Assembly: GCF_021976095.1 (NCBI RefSeq)
Contig: NW_025813487.1
Span: 13,756,563 to 13,820,562 of the forward strand
Reading direction: 5' to 3'
Origin: Xenia sp. Carnegie-2017
Taxonomy: Eukaryota; Cnidaria; Anthozoa; Malacalcyonacea; Xeniidae
Length of the DNA: 64,000 nt
Shown: piece by piece, positions 12,561 through 27,500 of the stretch
How the letters are laid out: the number at the start of each line of letters is the position of its first letter
Position numbering within the stretch: position 1 is the stretch's first letter
The notes under the pieces: model-generated
What the model was told of the DNA's origin: nothing
The model's database searches: none
What the model saw: only the letters and a program-made list of their open reading frames with translations
Position numbers and translations under genes: made by a program

Positions 12561-15500
12561 GTAAAGTTCTAAATTATGTTTGGAAAATCTAGATTGAGCA
12601 AGTTCGACACGTTGGTAGCCTGGTAACGAACTTTCATTATTTTCTATTGTTGTCTTTTAATTGAAGAAAACTAGTATTTAGTGTAGTACAGCCAGCTCAC
12701 ACGTTTGGTCATGCTATGTATAAAGTTCATATCACCAGCATTAGTTATATGTTTGTAAATGTAGATCGTCCAGGTTGGTATAGTCCTGAGAAGGACTGTT
12801 TTTGTTGTAGTTGACTGACGTTTCGACAACCTTAGCGGTAGTCATCTTTAGAGTGTTTCTTTTTTGACTCTGAAGATGACTACCGCTAAGGTTGTCGAAA
12901 CGTCAGTCAACAACAATAAAAACAGTCCTTCTCAGGACTATACTAACCTGGACGATCTACATTTACAAACATGTAACGATAATCCCGGGTTCAAATCATT
13001 TACAGCATTAGTTAATGTCACTAGAACTTCATTATTTTTACAGCAAGTGGACACCGAAAGACTGGCATATATAGCACGATTAAACATCCGTGTTGTTTAT
13101 GCTCAAAGTCATCTGTAAATTCAAAAAATGAATTTCTTTGAAAGGTTTTCAAAAAAAACAAACAACAAAAAACAAACATAAATGCCATGAATAAAATCTG
13201 GATGAATATTTGCAGTGTATAGCAGACTCAATTCTTGGTTTATTTTATAGTGTATACTCGCTTCTTTGCAAAGACGTATACTTTGGCCTTCAGAAGGTGA
13301 AATACGTTGCCCATTAGGATGTTTCTCTTAAAGTTAAGATTTTTTATCAATCTACTTGTATATTTTTCAGATTGATTGTCCGATAGATAGCGACAGTGGG
13401 ATGTTTTGGACTGACTTTAATCTGGGAAGCAGGTCGATCACATTCTTTGCAATCGATGAAGAGGTAACTATTGCCTTGAGAGTTGAAGAAACTAATTTTG
13501 AAAATATGCGTAATTCAACGGTGAAAATTCTTTTTGTAAACTTTATTCTCGATCCCTGAGTTTTTATAAAGTATAGCTGCTAAGTATAGAGTATAAAGTA
13601 TAAAGTATAGATAAAGTTTTTAGTATGATAAAGTATAGATAAAGTATGAGTTTTTATAAAGTATAGCTGCTAAGTATAGAGTATAAAGTATAAAGTATAG
13701 ATAAAGTTTTTAGTATGATAAAGTATAGATAAAGTATGAGTTTTATAAAGTATAGCTGCTAATATGACGATTAAATTGACGTCGTTTCAACACCGTTCTT
13801 TATGGCGGGAAAGCTAGTATCCTAAATGTGATTTTTCATATAAAGTAGCGAGTGCAGTTGTGTTAAGTCAACTTTTACTGTATGAACAATGGTTCTGGAA
13901 ATAGGAATTGAGCTTCTTTCATGAGCATACCGCCAGTGTACGTACAATGGTGTTTTCATTTACTGTGCAACGTAAAACGTTATATTTTTGACTTTATTAC
14001 ATATCCATTTAATTTATTCTAGGCTAAGATATAAATGTGGAGAGCTTTTTTCAAGAGCTTACTGCCAGTGTAAAATTAAGATGATGTTTAAAAGTTTTAA
14101 TTTACAGTGAAACGTCATGTATGAATTTCATATCATCAGTATTAGCTATTATTTTTACAGCGAGTGGACACCGAAATACTGGCATATAGCACGATTAAAC
14201 ATGCGTGTTTTTTATGCTTATAGTCATCTGTGAATTAAAATGATGTTTTAAGATGATGAAATTAAGATGATGTTTTAAATTTTTAAATTACAGTGAAACG
14301 CCATAAAATGATATATTTATGTCTTCATTAGCTGTACATATGCATGTTATAAATTTTTGGTTAAGATACACATGCGTGCATAAACTCATAAATGATACCA
14401 AACTTTATTTACCTGCGATAACCCTTCTAGCAGGAGCTGATTTCAACGGGGAAGGGTAATAAAATAAATTGACAAGAAAATCAATATGTTTACATATGCA
14501 TGTGATACGTTAGTCTAGCACTATAATCTTCTATGCAACTATTGGTAAAGTAGTTAAAAAAATGAAGTGAGTTGATACCTCTCTTCAATTTTCTGTTTAA
14601 GGCATGGCAGTGTTTTGCTTTTTTTTTAATTTCAGTTGGAACAGATCGAATTCCATAGTGTAGCACCGTTATGCATGAAAGTGTTTTTTCATGCTATTAT
14701 TTTCATGTCTTCAAACTTCTTTTTTTTCGAACGATTCGTTTTTTTATTTTTTATGTTTCCATTTCAGCATGAAGAGTGGGAAACCGTCTCGTTAAAAGAA
14801 GAAATGATTTTGCAAACACGTCTATTAGGTAATGAAGTTTGCCGTCCTTCAGGTTGTCTGAAGCCAAAAATGATATTAGGACATGATAGTAGAATTTGTG
14901 TTGTAGCTATAAAAAACTTTTTACGGCAAGGAAAATGAGATATTTTGAATATCTGTTATAATAACGATCACCACGACTGAAAGTTTGCTTTCATATAAGA
15001 ATTCAAACATGTATGTGTTTTTTCTTTAGAAAAGAAAGAAAGTCAGGAGTTCGTTCTTGTCGTGCAATTGAATCAAACTGTCGACACGCTTTTATCTTTT
15101 GTCAACGATACAAGCGAAAAATATGTCAAGTTCTTATACAATCAAGAAAATATCCTTTTAAAGAATGCAAACATCTCAAGTAACCCTCCAATTTATCATA
15201 CATTTACTCGAACATCCTCTCTAGCCCTCTAATTCATCATTCATTTTCTCAGACATTCCTAGTTACCTTCCAATTAATCATTCATTCACTCAAACATCCC
15301 TTTTTACCCTCCAATTTGTCATTCATTCATTCAAACATACAAAGTACTCCACCAATTCATCATTCATTCGCTCAAACATCCCTTGTTACCCACCAATTCA
15401 TCATTCATTCGCTCAAACATTCCTTGTTACCCACCAATTCATCATTCATTCGCTCAAACATCCTTGTTACCAATTCATCATTCATTTTCTCAAACATCCC

Positions 15501-18500
15501 TTGTTACCCACCAATTCATCATTCATTCTCTCAAACATTCCTTGTTACCCACCAATTCATCATTCATTCGCTCAAACATCCCTTGTTACCCACCAATTCA
15601 TCATTCATTCGCTCAAACATCCCTTGTTACCTACCAACTCATCATTCATTCCGCTCAAACATCCTTTTTACCTACCAATTCATCATTCATTCACTCAAAC
15701 ATCCCTTGTTACCTACCAATTCATCATTCATTCGCTCAAACATCCCTTGTTACCCACCAATTCATCATTCATTCGCTTAAACATCCCTTGTTACCTACTA
15801 ATTCATCATTCATTCGCTCAAACATCCCTTGTTACCTACCAATTCATCATTCATTCGCTCAAACATCCCTTGTTACCTACCAATCATCATTCATTCACTC
15901 AAACATCCTTATTTACCTACCAATTCATCATTCATTCGCTCAAACATCCCTTGTTACCTACATCATTCATTCACTCAAACATCCCTAGTTACCCACTAAT
16001 TCATCATTCATTCACTCAAACATCCCTAGTTACCTACCAATTCATCATTCATTCGCTCAAACATCCCTTGTTACCTACCAATTCATCATTCATTCGCTCA
16101 AACATCCCTTGTTACCCACCAATTCATCATTCATTCGCTTAAACATCCCTTGTTACCTACCAATTCATCATTCATTCGCTCAAACATCCCTTGTTACCCA
16201 CTAATTCATCATTCATTCACTCAAACATCCCTAGTTACCTACCAATGAATAAAATAATACAGGAATTGACGTGGAATAGCTCATTACTAATTATGTTCGT
16301 GTCATGTGAAGACCATAATGTTGATCAGTTGCTAGTAAAGTTAACGTAAACATACTCTTTAACACAATGTACATAATCCATTAAACGCGGTCAGTCAGTT
16401 ATTTCCAAAAGACTTTCCATCAAATACAGCCGTGGATAGTCCTGATGTAATTGCTTCGACACCCAGAGCATCCGTGACATCGAATGCCGTTTATGTTCCA
16501 AGTCGATCAAAAGGACTTTCGGAAACCGTATCTATATCAACGCCGAGGGAACAGAAGAATATCAAAAGTGAGGCAAACGATGATTCGTCAAAACCGAAAT
16601 CGAGTCAACGAATGGAAGAGGAGAAAGTTGGTGCAAACGAAAAAGGCGTGAAGAAGTCTAACGATGCAAGCAGGAAGGATGCTCAAACTGTTGCTAAAGG
16701 GTCGAAATCGAAGGATGGTGGTTCAGGTAGTAAAGAGATTCACACATCGAAAGATTTTTCCTTTGGGAATGATATACCAAAATCAAGATTAAAGGATAGC
16801 TCAGATGGCAAGGATGAACCTAAGTCAAAAGATTCTTCAAAGATTAACGACGGTTTTGGATTAAGATCAAGGGGTAGCTCAGGTGGCGAAGATGAACCCA
16901 AATCAAAAGGTTCTTCAAAGATGAATTATAATCCTAAATCAAGATCAAAGGATAGCTCAGGTGGGGAAGATAAATCCAAATCAAAAGGTTCTTCAAAGAT
17001 TAAAGATAATCTTAAATCAAGATCAAAGGATAGCTCAGGTGGCGAAGATAAACCCAAATCAAAATGTTCTTCAAAGATTAAAGATAATCTTAAATCAAGA
17101 TCAAAGGATAGCTCAGGTGGCGAAGATAAACCCAAATCAAAATGTTCTTCAAAGATTAATGATAATCCTAAATCAAGATCAAAGGATAGCTCAGGTGGTG
17201 AAGATAAACCCAAAACAAAAAGTTCTTCAAAGATTGATGATAATCCTAAATCAAGATCAAAGGATAGCTTAGGTGGAAAAGATGAACCTAAATCAAAAGA
17301 TTCCTCAAAGATAAATGATAATCCTAAATCAAGATCAAAGGACAGTTCAGGTGGCAAAGTTGAACCCAAATCAAAAGATTCCTCAAAGATAAATGATAAT
17401 CCTGAATCAAACAACTCAATTTTTAAAGATAATAATGAAGGTAAGCGATATAAGAAACAATGTTTACGTTAATGTGGCAATCAATACAAATAAATTCTTC
17501 AACAAATTTTTGCCATCAAATACATGTGTTGAGATTGTTAGTCACTGAAATTGAATTGTACGTATGAGATGATATAAATAGTCGATTACTATCAGCTGTA
17601 TGATGTAAATGAAATCATTGAAATGAATGCAAAAGTGACTGTACAATTATGTAATATTGAAGTCATTGTACAAATATTTGTTACTTAGGGGATTGTACAT
17701 TTATGTAACATTATACAGTAAATGGTTTAAACCCGGGAGTATCGTTACATGTCTGTAGATGTAGATCGTCCAGGTTAGTAGAGTCCTGAGAAGGACTGTT
17801 GTTGTTGATGTTGACTGACGTTTCGACAACCTTAGCGGTAGTCATCTTCACTCTGTTCTTGACTCTGAAGATGATTGCTGCTAAGGTTGTCAAAACGTCA
17901 ATCGACATCGACATCGACAGTCTTACTGAGGACTTTACTAACTTTACATCTACAAACATGTAACACTATACAATTACACAAACTTCAAACCCTAAAATGC
18001 TCGATGCAGGTGCCAAGTTTACAACGCAAACTTTCTATATTTTATAGGAAGCAAAGACGAAAAGAGGAAGGAGATTTTAAAATGCAGTGATAAAGTAACT
18101 GAAAAAACGTCCAATGAAGTGCGTGACACTATTCAGAAAGATAATTCAGCTGTTGATTCATCAAAGAATACAGATAACTTTTCAGTTAACACGAGTCAAG
18201 ATGAACCTCGATTGATCGAAGAGACTCAAACATTGAGTCAAGATGAAGATCCTTTGAGTGTGTTGGCAAAACGAGGTCGTGTTTCTTCATCGGTGTCAAA
18301 AAATGACGTTGGGAAAATGGCCGTGGATGAAAATCAGAAAAAACAGAGCAGCTCTGAACCTTATTTAAGGAGTGGCAAAAATAAGAGAAAAACTAAAGTA
18401 AGTAGATGAATGGTCATGTGAGTTTCCTACTTGTGTAAGCTGTTATATATTGACAATTTCAAATTGCTTTTCCGATGATGTTGCTTTTAGTTGATCATTG

Positions 18501-21500
18501 ACGAAAACCTTAAACAGACAATATTTTACAGCCAATGAAATTGCACTAAGTCTTAAAACCAAACAGTATTTATCTTGAAAAAAAAGCCGTTGTAACTTGC
18601 ACTGCCGTTTCAATCAACCGCATGAAGAAGGGTTTGGCTCATGAAAAAAACAACAAAACATATGTGAAATGCGTCTTAAATTTTTGTACAGGAAACGAAA
18701 CTAAACGATGGAGATGAAAGTGATGTGGTAAAAAGGAAAAGATCTCGCTCAGCGAAAGAGAGAATTCCATCGGTAAAGGTAAGAGAGAAGCCTTTTCATT
18801 CAGAAAACGCATTATTTTAAGGTTTGGTCTCATAAAATCTACTCAGTTGAAAAGCCGTGTGCTTGGTACTGTTGATAACGTTCACGTTTTTGATCTGTAA
18901 AGTTTGGATAAGATCGCTTCACAACGAAAACCTTAACTGATTGTCGCTCTATATAGCCGTAAAAAACTCATAGTGTTGAACTACCTTCAGTTGCTATTGA
19001 ACAAGAGATGGAGGGGTTGTTTGTGAAATGCTTGCTTTTTACATATTCAGTAATCGTGTTTTTTGCCCTCTCTTTTACAACTAAGACGCGAGAGATTCGC
19101 ACTCGAGCTTCTGCAAGGAAACAAGGAACTGTTGGTAACTCTACTTCCGAGTCAGATGCCGTTGCACTAAGCAGGAAATCTACAGTAAAGTCAGGACGTA
19201 TAAAAACTAAAAAATCAACTGATGTGTATGTAGAAGATGATATAGATAAAAAGAACAAGCTTGGCAGTGTAAGCATATCATAATTGACGATACCTTTAAA
19301 GAAAAACAAAATTCAACGCAAACTACTCACTTTCAGGGTTACAGAACTGAAGATTGGATGAAGGGTTACTCCGATGCGGATAGAATTTCGGCGAAACGGA
19401 AAGCAATAGAAGCCAACGCAAATGCTTCAGAAACTCGTTTGAAGCTTATCGAAAAGGTTTACAGAATTGACGTTGCATCTGATTCGAAGCGAAAGCAAAG
19501 GTTGTTAGGTCCTCATTCTCCACAAGCGGTAAGATACATTCTGCTATTCTACGTCTTAAAGTGAATAGTTTGGACCCAGGTGTATTGTTACATGTTTGTA
19601 GATGTAGATCGGAGGGATGAATTCAGGATGATTTGATAGGGGAGGGGTGGGTGCTCTAGTTTTCGTAAGACGTCATTTGGTCAGTCTAGTTTGGATTAGA
19701 TTTGGGGGCTACTTTATCTACAAAAATCACCTTTATTTATTTATAGGTCAGTTCTCCGTTACCCCGAAGACCTGCCTTGAAATCGTATTTGTCGAATCAA
19801 CGGCGAAAAGTGACAACGAAGGGTATTCGACGTGGCAAACAGGATACGTCACTTTCATATATGAAATATGACGTAAGTTGCATGACGTGACGTCAATAAA
19901 ATCATTACTAATGACGTAACCTCACATAATAATTGTCTAGTCAACATTTTCAGGCTTTAGTTCGTGAAATGTGACTCATGTTTACTACGAACGACATTTT
20001 GCGGATTGTCAACTAGTACCCGCGTTGTGCTGGAAAATAATCCTTGAAATAGTAAACAAGTGTTTTGTTTAGTTATCGTGTCCAAGTATATCACAAACTA
20101 GACAGGTATGAAAAGATCTTGTAGCTAATTAATTGCTTTTGTTCTTGTTGTTTAGGACGGTCCGACGTTCTCGGACGTTGCGCTCGAAATTCAGAAACGA
20201 AACGATAAAGAAAATACTAGAAGGCATCACTCAGAAGGCGAAAAAGATAACAGACGAACACGATCATCAAATGTTCATATTAAAGAACTGTTCGGACGTG
20301 TTAATGAAGAAAAGGGAAATGCTCCTGATGAAAGTGGAAGAAAGGAAAATTTTCCTGATGAAAGTGGAAGAAAGAAAAATGTTCCTGATGAAAATGGAAG
20401 AAAGGAAGGTGTTGATGAAGGACGTCGAAAAAATGAGAACGAAGAAGGTTGTGTTTGATTTCTTAGCATGGAGTCGTTGCTCTACTTGTGCATAACAACA
20501 AGATTTATTTTGTTTGTTTATAGATGATGAACAAGAGCAGTGTGAAAGATTGCAGGATGAACTGGAAAATGTTCAAGTAAGGCTAGCCGTATTTTGAAGA
20601 TTTAATGACTTAATGATGATATTGCATGTTGGTTGGACAGAGCTAAATGTGTTGGGAAACTCCTGCCCAAGTTAGTTAAATCAGTTGACTGTAGAAAGGT
20701 CAAATGAGCGATTTTATAAAATTGAAAATAAGTACTTTTCACCATGAACATACCCATTTAAGATTGTTTGATGTTGTTTTTTTTGGAATTACATGCTACA
20801 TTACGCTGACAATCGAAGGAAATTCTTAAAAATTTGAAGTAAAGCATGATTAAACACGAAATTAATAATACTTTGACGACTTAAAAAAAAAACAATTCAA
20901 CCACTTCTCTCTGTTTTTTCTTTATGGATGTCGGTGGATTTACCAAAATAATACGGTTGTTTTATGATGTTAATTGTAGAAATATTTTGTACATTTTATT
21001 ATGAGTGTAAAGAAATTGCTTTTCTTTGCTTATCTACTGTACTTCTGTACTTAACTACTGTACTTCTGTACTTAACTACTGTACTTCTGTACTTAACTAC
21101 TGTACTTCTGTACTTAACTACTGTACTTCTGTACTTAACTACTGTACTTCTGTACTTAACTACTGTACTTCTGTACTTAACTACTGTACTTCTGTACTTA
21201 ACTACTGTATATGGATGGAAAATAACGAGTTTTATTGACCACCCTCAGTTTTTCGTTGCCTTTATCCTAGGAAGAATCCTTTGACTTCGAAGCTTTGTCG
21301 AATGTCGTTAAGAAAAATCAACTTTTTAAAGAAAAAGAAAATGAAAACAAGAATATATCTGAGGATGAACAGGATGGAAGTGAAGTCTCTGAAAGACATC
21401 GTGAACAAGACAAAGATAAACGAATCAAAAAAGGTAAAGGTACGCTACAATAATCCAAGTATGTTGATGACTTGAAGCATTGTATTTTTGTGGTTATTGA

Positions 21501-24500
21501 CAAGAGTACTCACACAGTGACACACAAATACATATATTCATTCGTCTTATCACTACTTCTTATGAAAATATTATCATCTAATCCCTGTAGGAAGTAATTT
21601 TATTTTTGTATTATAGCACATACCCACAGCATGAGGTTATAATATACGAATGAACTTGTGCGGTGACTCTCTCCAAGTAGGCATCTTATTTGGGCAATGT
21701 TTGCAATAAATAAATAAACCAGGCACACCAATCTGCACCTGACCACGTTGACTGTCCCCAAGTAGGCATCTTATTTGGGCAATGTTTGCAATAAATAAAT
21801 CAACCAGGCACACCAATCTACACCTGACCACGTTGACTGTCCCCGAGTAGGCATCTTATTTGGGCAATGTTTGCAATAAATAAATCAACCAGGCACACCA
21901 ATGTACACCTGAGCACGTTGACTGTCCCCAAGTAGGCATCTTATCTGGGTAATGTTTGCAATAAATAAATCAACCAGGCACACCAATGTACACTTGACCA
22001 CGTTGACTGTCCCCGAGTAGGCATCTTATCTGGGTAATGTTTGCAATAAATAAATCAACCAGGCACACCAATGTACACCTGAGCACGTTGACTGTCCCCA
22101 AGTAGGCATCATATTTGGGTAATGTTTGCAATAAATAAATCAACCAAGCACACCAATCTACACCTGAGCACGTTGACTGTCCCCAAGTAGGCATCATATT
22201 TGGGTAATGTTTGCAATAAATAAATCAACCAGGCACACCAATGTACACCTGAGCACGTTGACTGTCCCCGAGTAGGCATCATATTTGGGTAATGTTTGCA
22301 ATAAATAAATCAACCAAGCACACCAATGTACACCTGAGCACGTTGACTGTCCCCAAGTAGGCATCATATTTGGGTAATGTTTGCAATAAATAAGTCAACC
22401 AGGCACACCAATGTACACCTGAGCACGTTGACTATCCCCAAGTAGGCATCATATTTGGGTAATGTTTGCAATAAATAAATCAACCAAGCACACCAATGTA
22501 CACCTGAGCACGTTGACTGTCCCCAAGTAGGCATCATATTTGGGTAATGTTTGCAATAAATAAATCAACCAAGCACAATGTACACCTGAGCACGTTGACC
22601 CCAAGTAGGCATCATATTTGGGTAATGTTTGCAATAACTAAATCAACCAAGCACACCAATGTACATCTGAGCACGTTGACTGTCCCCGAGTAGGCATCAT
22701 ATTTGGGTAATGTTTGCAATAAATAAGTCAACCAAGCACACCAATGTACACCTGAGCACGTTGACTGTCCCCGAGTAGGCATCTTATCTGGGTAATGTTT
22801 GCAATAAATAAATCAACCAGGCACACCAATGTACACCTGAGCACGTTGACTGTCCCCGAATAGGCATCATATTTGGGTAATGTTTGCAATAAATAAATCA
22901 ACCAAGCACACCAATGTACACCTGAGCACGTTGACTATCCCCGAGTAGGCATCATATTTGGGTAATGTTTGCAATAAATAAATTAACCAGGAAAATCACT
23001 TTACATCTCCAAAAATTGAAGCGAATTTAGTGATATTGTTATTATAGATAACGTAATATATTTTTGTGTTGTACAGACGTTCACAGGAAGATGAATGAGG
23101 ACAGTGTTGACTTGAAAAAATGCCAAAAGCGTCTTTTACGCAATCGTTCTAACGAGGAAATAGGACGAACTCCCTCTCGAGATGAAGACACTTTAGGAAA
23201 AAATCGTGATGATGAAGAACTGGATTTATCACAAGGTATCGATTTTGTATTTCGTAACGACGAAGATGGCGATGAAGAAGAAAAAAGGTCTGCAGCAAAA
23301 AGGACGAACAGAAAGGATGACACACCTCCTGTGGGAGATATTTCATTAAGAAAAAGAAGTTATTTCCCGAAGGTGGCAGGTGCTGTGTCAACCGTGAAGA
23401 ATACGAAGATTTCTGATGGCACCCCAACGTCAAGAATGAATTCAAAACAAAATACTTCAGCACAAATTAGATCTTCTCATGAAAATGACGCGGACGATAA
23501 CAGGCTGCATGGAATGCCGTCGAAATTTCGAAATGTTGACTTGCACGAAGAAGAAAGTTATTGTTCCGACTCCAACTCCATTGTAGATGCTTTTAGGGAG
23601 AATTTCAAGGTAAGTCGAAATACAGATATCTCGAGTATAATACGGCATCTCGCGAATGGCACGATGCTTTAATAAGTCTTGGTTTAAAGTATAACTACTG
23701 CGCTCATAACTCTAGCATCTGATGTTGATGATACTTAGATATACTTCATTATCATTTATAAGAAAATGTAGATGCAATCAAAGTTCGATACATGATATTT
23801 TGCGGAGGATTTGACAAGACTCTGTTATATATACTCTATTATCATTTACGAGAAAATGTAGATGCAATCAAAGTTCGATACACGATATTTTGCAGAGGAT
23901 TTGTCAAGATGATTGTATAGAGGTGTCGCTGAACAAGCTCAGCAAAGATAGCTTTTCATTTGTGAAAACTCCACATGGCAATTTGTCTCGATCTACTGAT
24001 TCAGGTATTATGTTGAAATATGTATAGATAACGACAACAGTCCTTATACAATTATATAAATATGTATAGATAACGACAACAGTCCTTATACAATTATATA
24101 AATATGTATAGATAACGACAACAGTCCTTATGTAATTATATAAATATGTATAGATAACGACAACAGTCCTTATGTAATTATATAAATATGTATAGATAAC
24201 GACAACAGTCCTTATGTAATTATATAAATATGTATAGATAACGACAACAGTCCTTATGTAATTATATATAAAGTGCACTTCGATGCCGTCTGATGTTTGG
24301 AAATGGATCTTTAGGATTTTTTGGTACAGTTGATGGTTCGTCAAGTAAGAAAAGTAGTTCAAGACAAGGGAAAACTCCAGTTTTACCGGCAAAGTATCGT
24401 AGGCACGATGAAACTCGTACCAGCAAAGAAATGTCTTCTCGTTTCGCACATCTAATGCTTGACACGGAGCACAAATCATTTCAAGGTGCGTCGCTCATTT

Positions 24501-27500
24501 CTTAGTTAAAACTCAACAATTCTTTAAAATGAGAGCGACAAAAAGATTTTAGGAATTTGTATGTGTGTGCGTGAAATATGCGTGAACATGTCTATATATG
24601 TGTGGATATGTGGGAACATGCGTGAACATGTTTATGTATATGAGGATATCTGTGAACATGTGCATGGATGTGAGGATATGTATTAATGTATCAATGTTTG
24701 CTTTGTGTGAGACCATGATCCTTATACTTTCATCTGCTTCCTCAATACGGTATTTCATTTCACCCATCTATCCTCAACCTTCACCCATCTATCCTCATCC
24801 TTCACCCATCTATCCTCATCCTTCACGCATCTATCCTCATCCTTCACCCATCTATCCTCATCCTTCACCCATCTATCCTCATCCTTCACCCATCTATCCC
24901 CTTTTATGGAGCTCTCCAATAACAGCAGAGCATATTTTTCCTTGGGTTTGAGGTGGGGTTTATTGACCGTCAAAATTGCGGAAGTCCGTAGCAAAGGCGA
25001 ATCCAGGGACGAATTTCAAAAACTTTAAATGATGGCAATATTATTGTTGGCGCTATAGCCTCCCCCCACCTCCCGACTCCACAGTTCCTGCTCTCCACTT
25101 CTCCCTATTACTTCCTTCCGGGTACACGTTGTCTAAACTATATGCTATTTTGTATTGTTCTCGATTTCTTAACTAATTCAGTTACATTTTATTCAATACG
25201 TTTCTAGACGAACAAACTTCCAAGATTCAGGTATCCTATACGCATTACAAAATTCCATAAAGACAGTTTATTTACTATGTTTGTCGCTTCCACAAGTGAT
25301 ACAGCCTTGAAAATTTTATTTGTAGAACGATGAAAAGAAGTCGTATGGAGAAAAGCAAAAAGCGCAATGTGAACAGGTAAGGTTGTCAAAGTTGCCAAAA
25401 CCCTCTTAAACATTTTCGCGATGTTTTTAAAATATTCAATGCGTCTTTCAGTTTTCGCCGTTCTTGCATGAAAATAACGGGGAGAATCAAATATTTTCAT
25501 TTTTTAGAAAGGCAGAAAGAGAAAACAACTCAATAGTAATGACGATATGGGTAAGCTCTTTATGTTTATGTCAACTTGAGATGAATTTAGTAAAGGGTGG
25601 GCGAGTGGAGGATTGTGCACCCCTCTCAACATTGGTTAGAGAGGGTGCAGAAGGGTTGCCAATTTACTTGTTGAATATTTGTGTAAAGGGAATGCTTTTT
25701 TAAAAACGGAAGTATCGTTATTAACCAATCTGAGCGCAATTTAGTCAATCAATGAGAATTTGCAAATCGATCATGAATATGTGTTAGAGGAAAAATGAAA
25801 ACATTAATTTGTTTTGAACCGATTTGTTTCGCATAGTTGTTGTTTTATAAAAGAAATAAAAGATGTTTGAACTGGCTTATGCAAACCTCGGAGACGTTTG
25901 TGAGAACTCTCGACCTTCGGTCTCATGCTTGCACTACTATGATGCTCTCCCAAATGTCTCCTCTGTTTTCATAAGCCTGTGCAAACACAGTAAACATCGT
26001 TTATTTCTTAAATACGTTGTACCTATACTAGAGTCGACTATGCAACTCCCCCCCCCCCTCACACACACACACACACACAAACTCTCTTTTCTGGTTAGGT
26101 TCGTCCGGTGAAACTCCTAGATCTAAAGATTTATTTGAAAATGCTGGCGATCATGAGTCATCGAGTATACTTCCAAGAAAATTATTTCATTCTGAAAAAC
26201 ATCGCGAAGTAAAGAAAAGACGAAGAGGTGAAATAGAAAATTTTGCATTCCTGCTTATCATCAGGGGAATCTTGAATGAGTGTCAAATTTTAAATCTAAT
26301 TTACATGATTATTATCAATATCCTTCCTCTCACCAACATTAGTATCAATACCCTTCCTCTATATCCATCATTTCTATCAATAGTCTTTCTTTCCCACCAT
26401 TATTGTCAATATCCTTCCTCTCACTCACATTATCAATACCCTTCCTCTATATCCATCATTTCTATCAATAGTCTTTCTTTCCCACCATTATTATCAATAC
26501 CCTTCCTTTCACCAACATTATTATCAATACCCTTCCCTATATCCATCACTTCATCAACACTCTCTCTCCCAACATTATCTATATTTTTTTTCCTTATTGT
26601 TATTAATGGTATAAACTTGTCTAGTTTTGAACGAACGCCAAAATGATGGCAAATGTTTATACGATCATGATGATGATGATGATGATGATAATGATGATGA
26701 TGATCATCTTGGGTGAGTTTTATGATATCTTTATACTCACTGATTATGCATTAATTATTCAACTTTTAGGAGTGAATGATTGGTTAGTGAATAGGGAGTA
26801 TGATTGGTTAATGAATAAGAGAGATTGGTTGATGAATAGGAGAGCATGATTGGTTAGTGAATGGGAGAGTATGATTGCTGAATAGGAAAGTATGATTGGT
26901 TAATGAATAGGAGTGCAAGATTGGTTAATGAATAGGAGATCAAGATTGGTTAATGAATAATAGGAGATCAAGATTGGTTAATGAATAGGAGAGAATGATT
27001 GGTTAATGGTTAGAGGAGTATGATTGGTCAATGTAGTAACTTACATGACAGTCACAATGTATAATGTCTGTACAACGCTTCTTCCAATTTTGTAGTACAA
27101 GAATGCTTTCGTACTTTTAATTGTATGATAAAAAGTTCACCACTACCAAGGGCGAACTGTCTGTTTGTTGCATGAAATATTCCCTATGAAGCAACTCAAT
27201 TTCAATTGCCGTGTCGTTTACAGGAAATGCAGACGTCATTTGCGAGTTTAGGAATGGAAGTGCAAAAGGCGGTTAAGGTACGTCTTATGCATGAAACATT
27301 CTCGATATATATGTTTTTCAATATTGTATTTTAACTTTCCATCGTTATTCTGATAATTGTGCGACGCTTTATGTATGATTGTGTAACTAAAATGTTTTAT
27401 AATCTTAAAAGCAACGTCAAAACTACGTCACTCAGATGACGAACGTGGCTATGAAACATATCACTGACAGAAGTCACGAACTGTGGCCAAACAAGCTTCA

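Noticed and set aside
12780-13118. Frame starting [15 protein letters not shown] and similar frames at 17,711, 55,724 and 58,764
   Set aside because: These translate the MITE of the GACGTTTCGACAACC family rather than a gene.
14636-14760. Acceptor-preceded frame reading LEQIEFHSVAPLCMK before the SYCP2 exon at 14,768
   Set aside because: The exon ending at 13,463 joins in phase directly to 14,768 and matches vertebrate SYCP2 without a gap, so this piece is probably intronic.
15316-16142. Three overlapping plus-strand frames of 150-210 codons rich in Ser, His and Ile
   Set aside because: They are alternative readings of the 41-bp minisatellite between two SYCP2 exons and have no splice or start context.
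16926-17414. Antisense 162-codon frame (Phe/Asp/Leu/Ser-rich)
   Set aside because: Mirror of the coding 78-bp repeat, whose period keeps the opposite strand open. The sense strand is supported by splice sites and composition.
21655-22990. Regular 85-bp array resembling a CRISPR or satellite locus
   Set aside because: The whole unit repeats with no unique spacers, and the array lies in an intron of a eukaryotic gene. It is a minisatellite.
24755-24994. Antisense frame with repeated DRWVKDE
   Set aside because: Reverse reading of the 21-bp minisatellite at 24,762-24,902.
27062-27120. Possible small SYCP2 exon reading TRMLSYF, similar to vertebrate KMLSYF
   Set aside because: The frame stops immediately after and no good donor follows. 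The match is too short to call.
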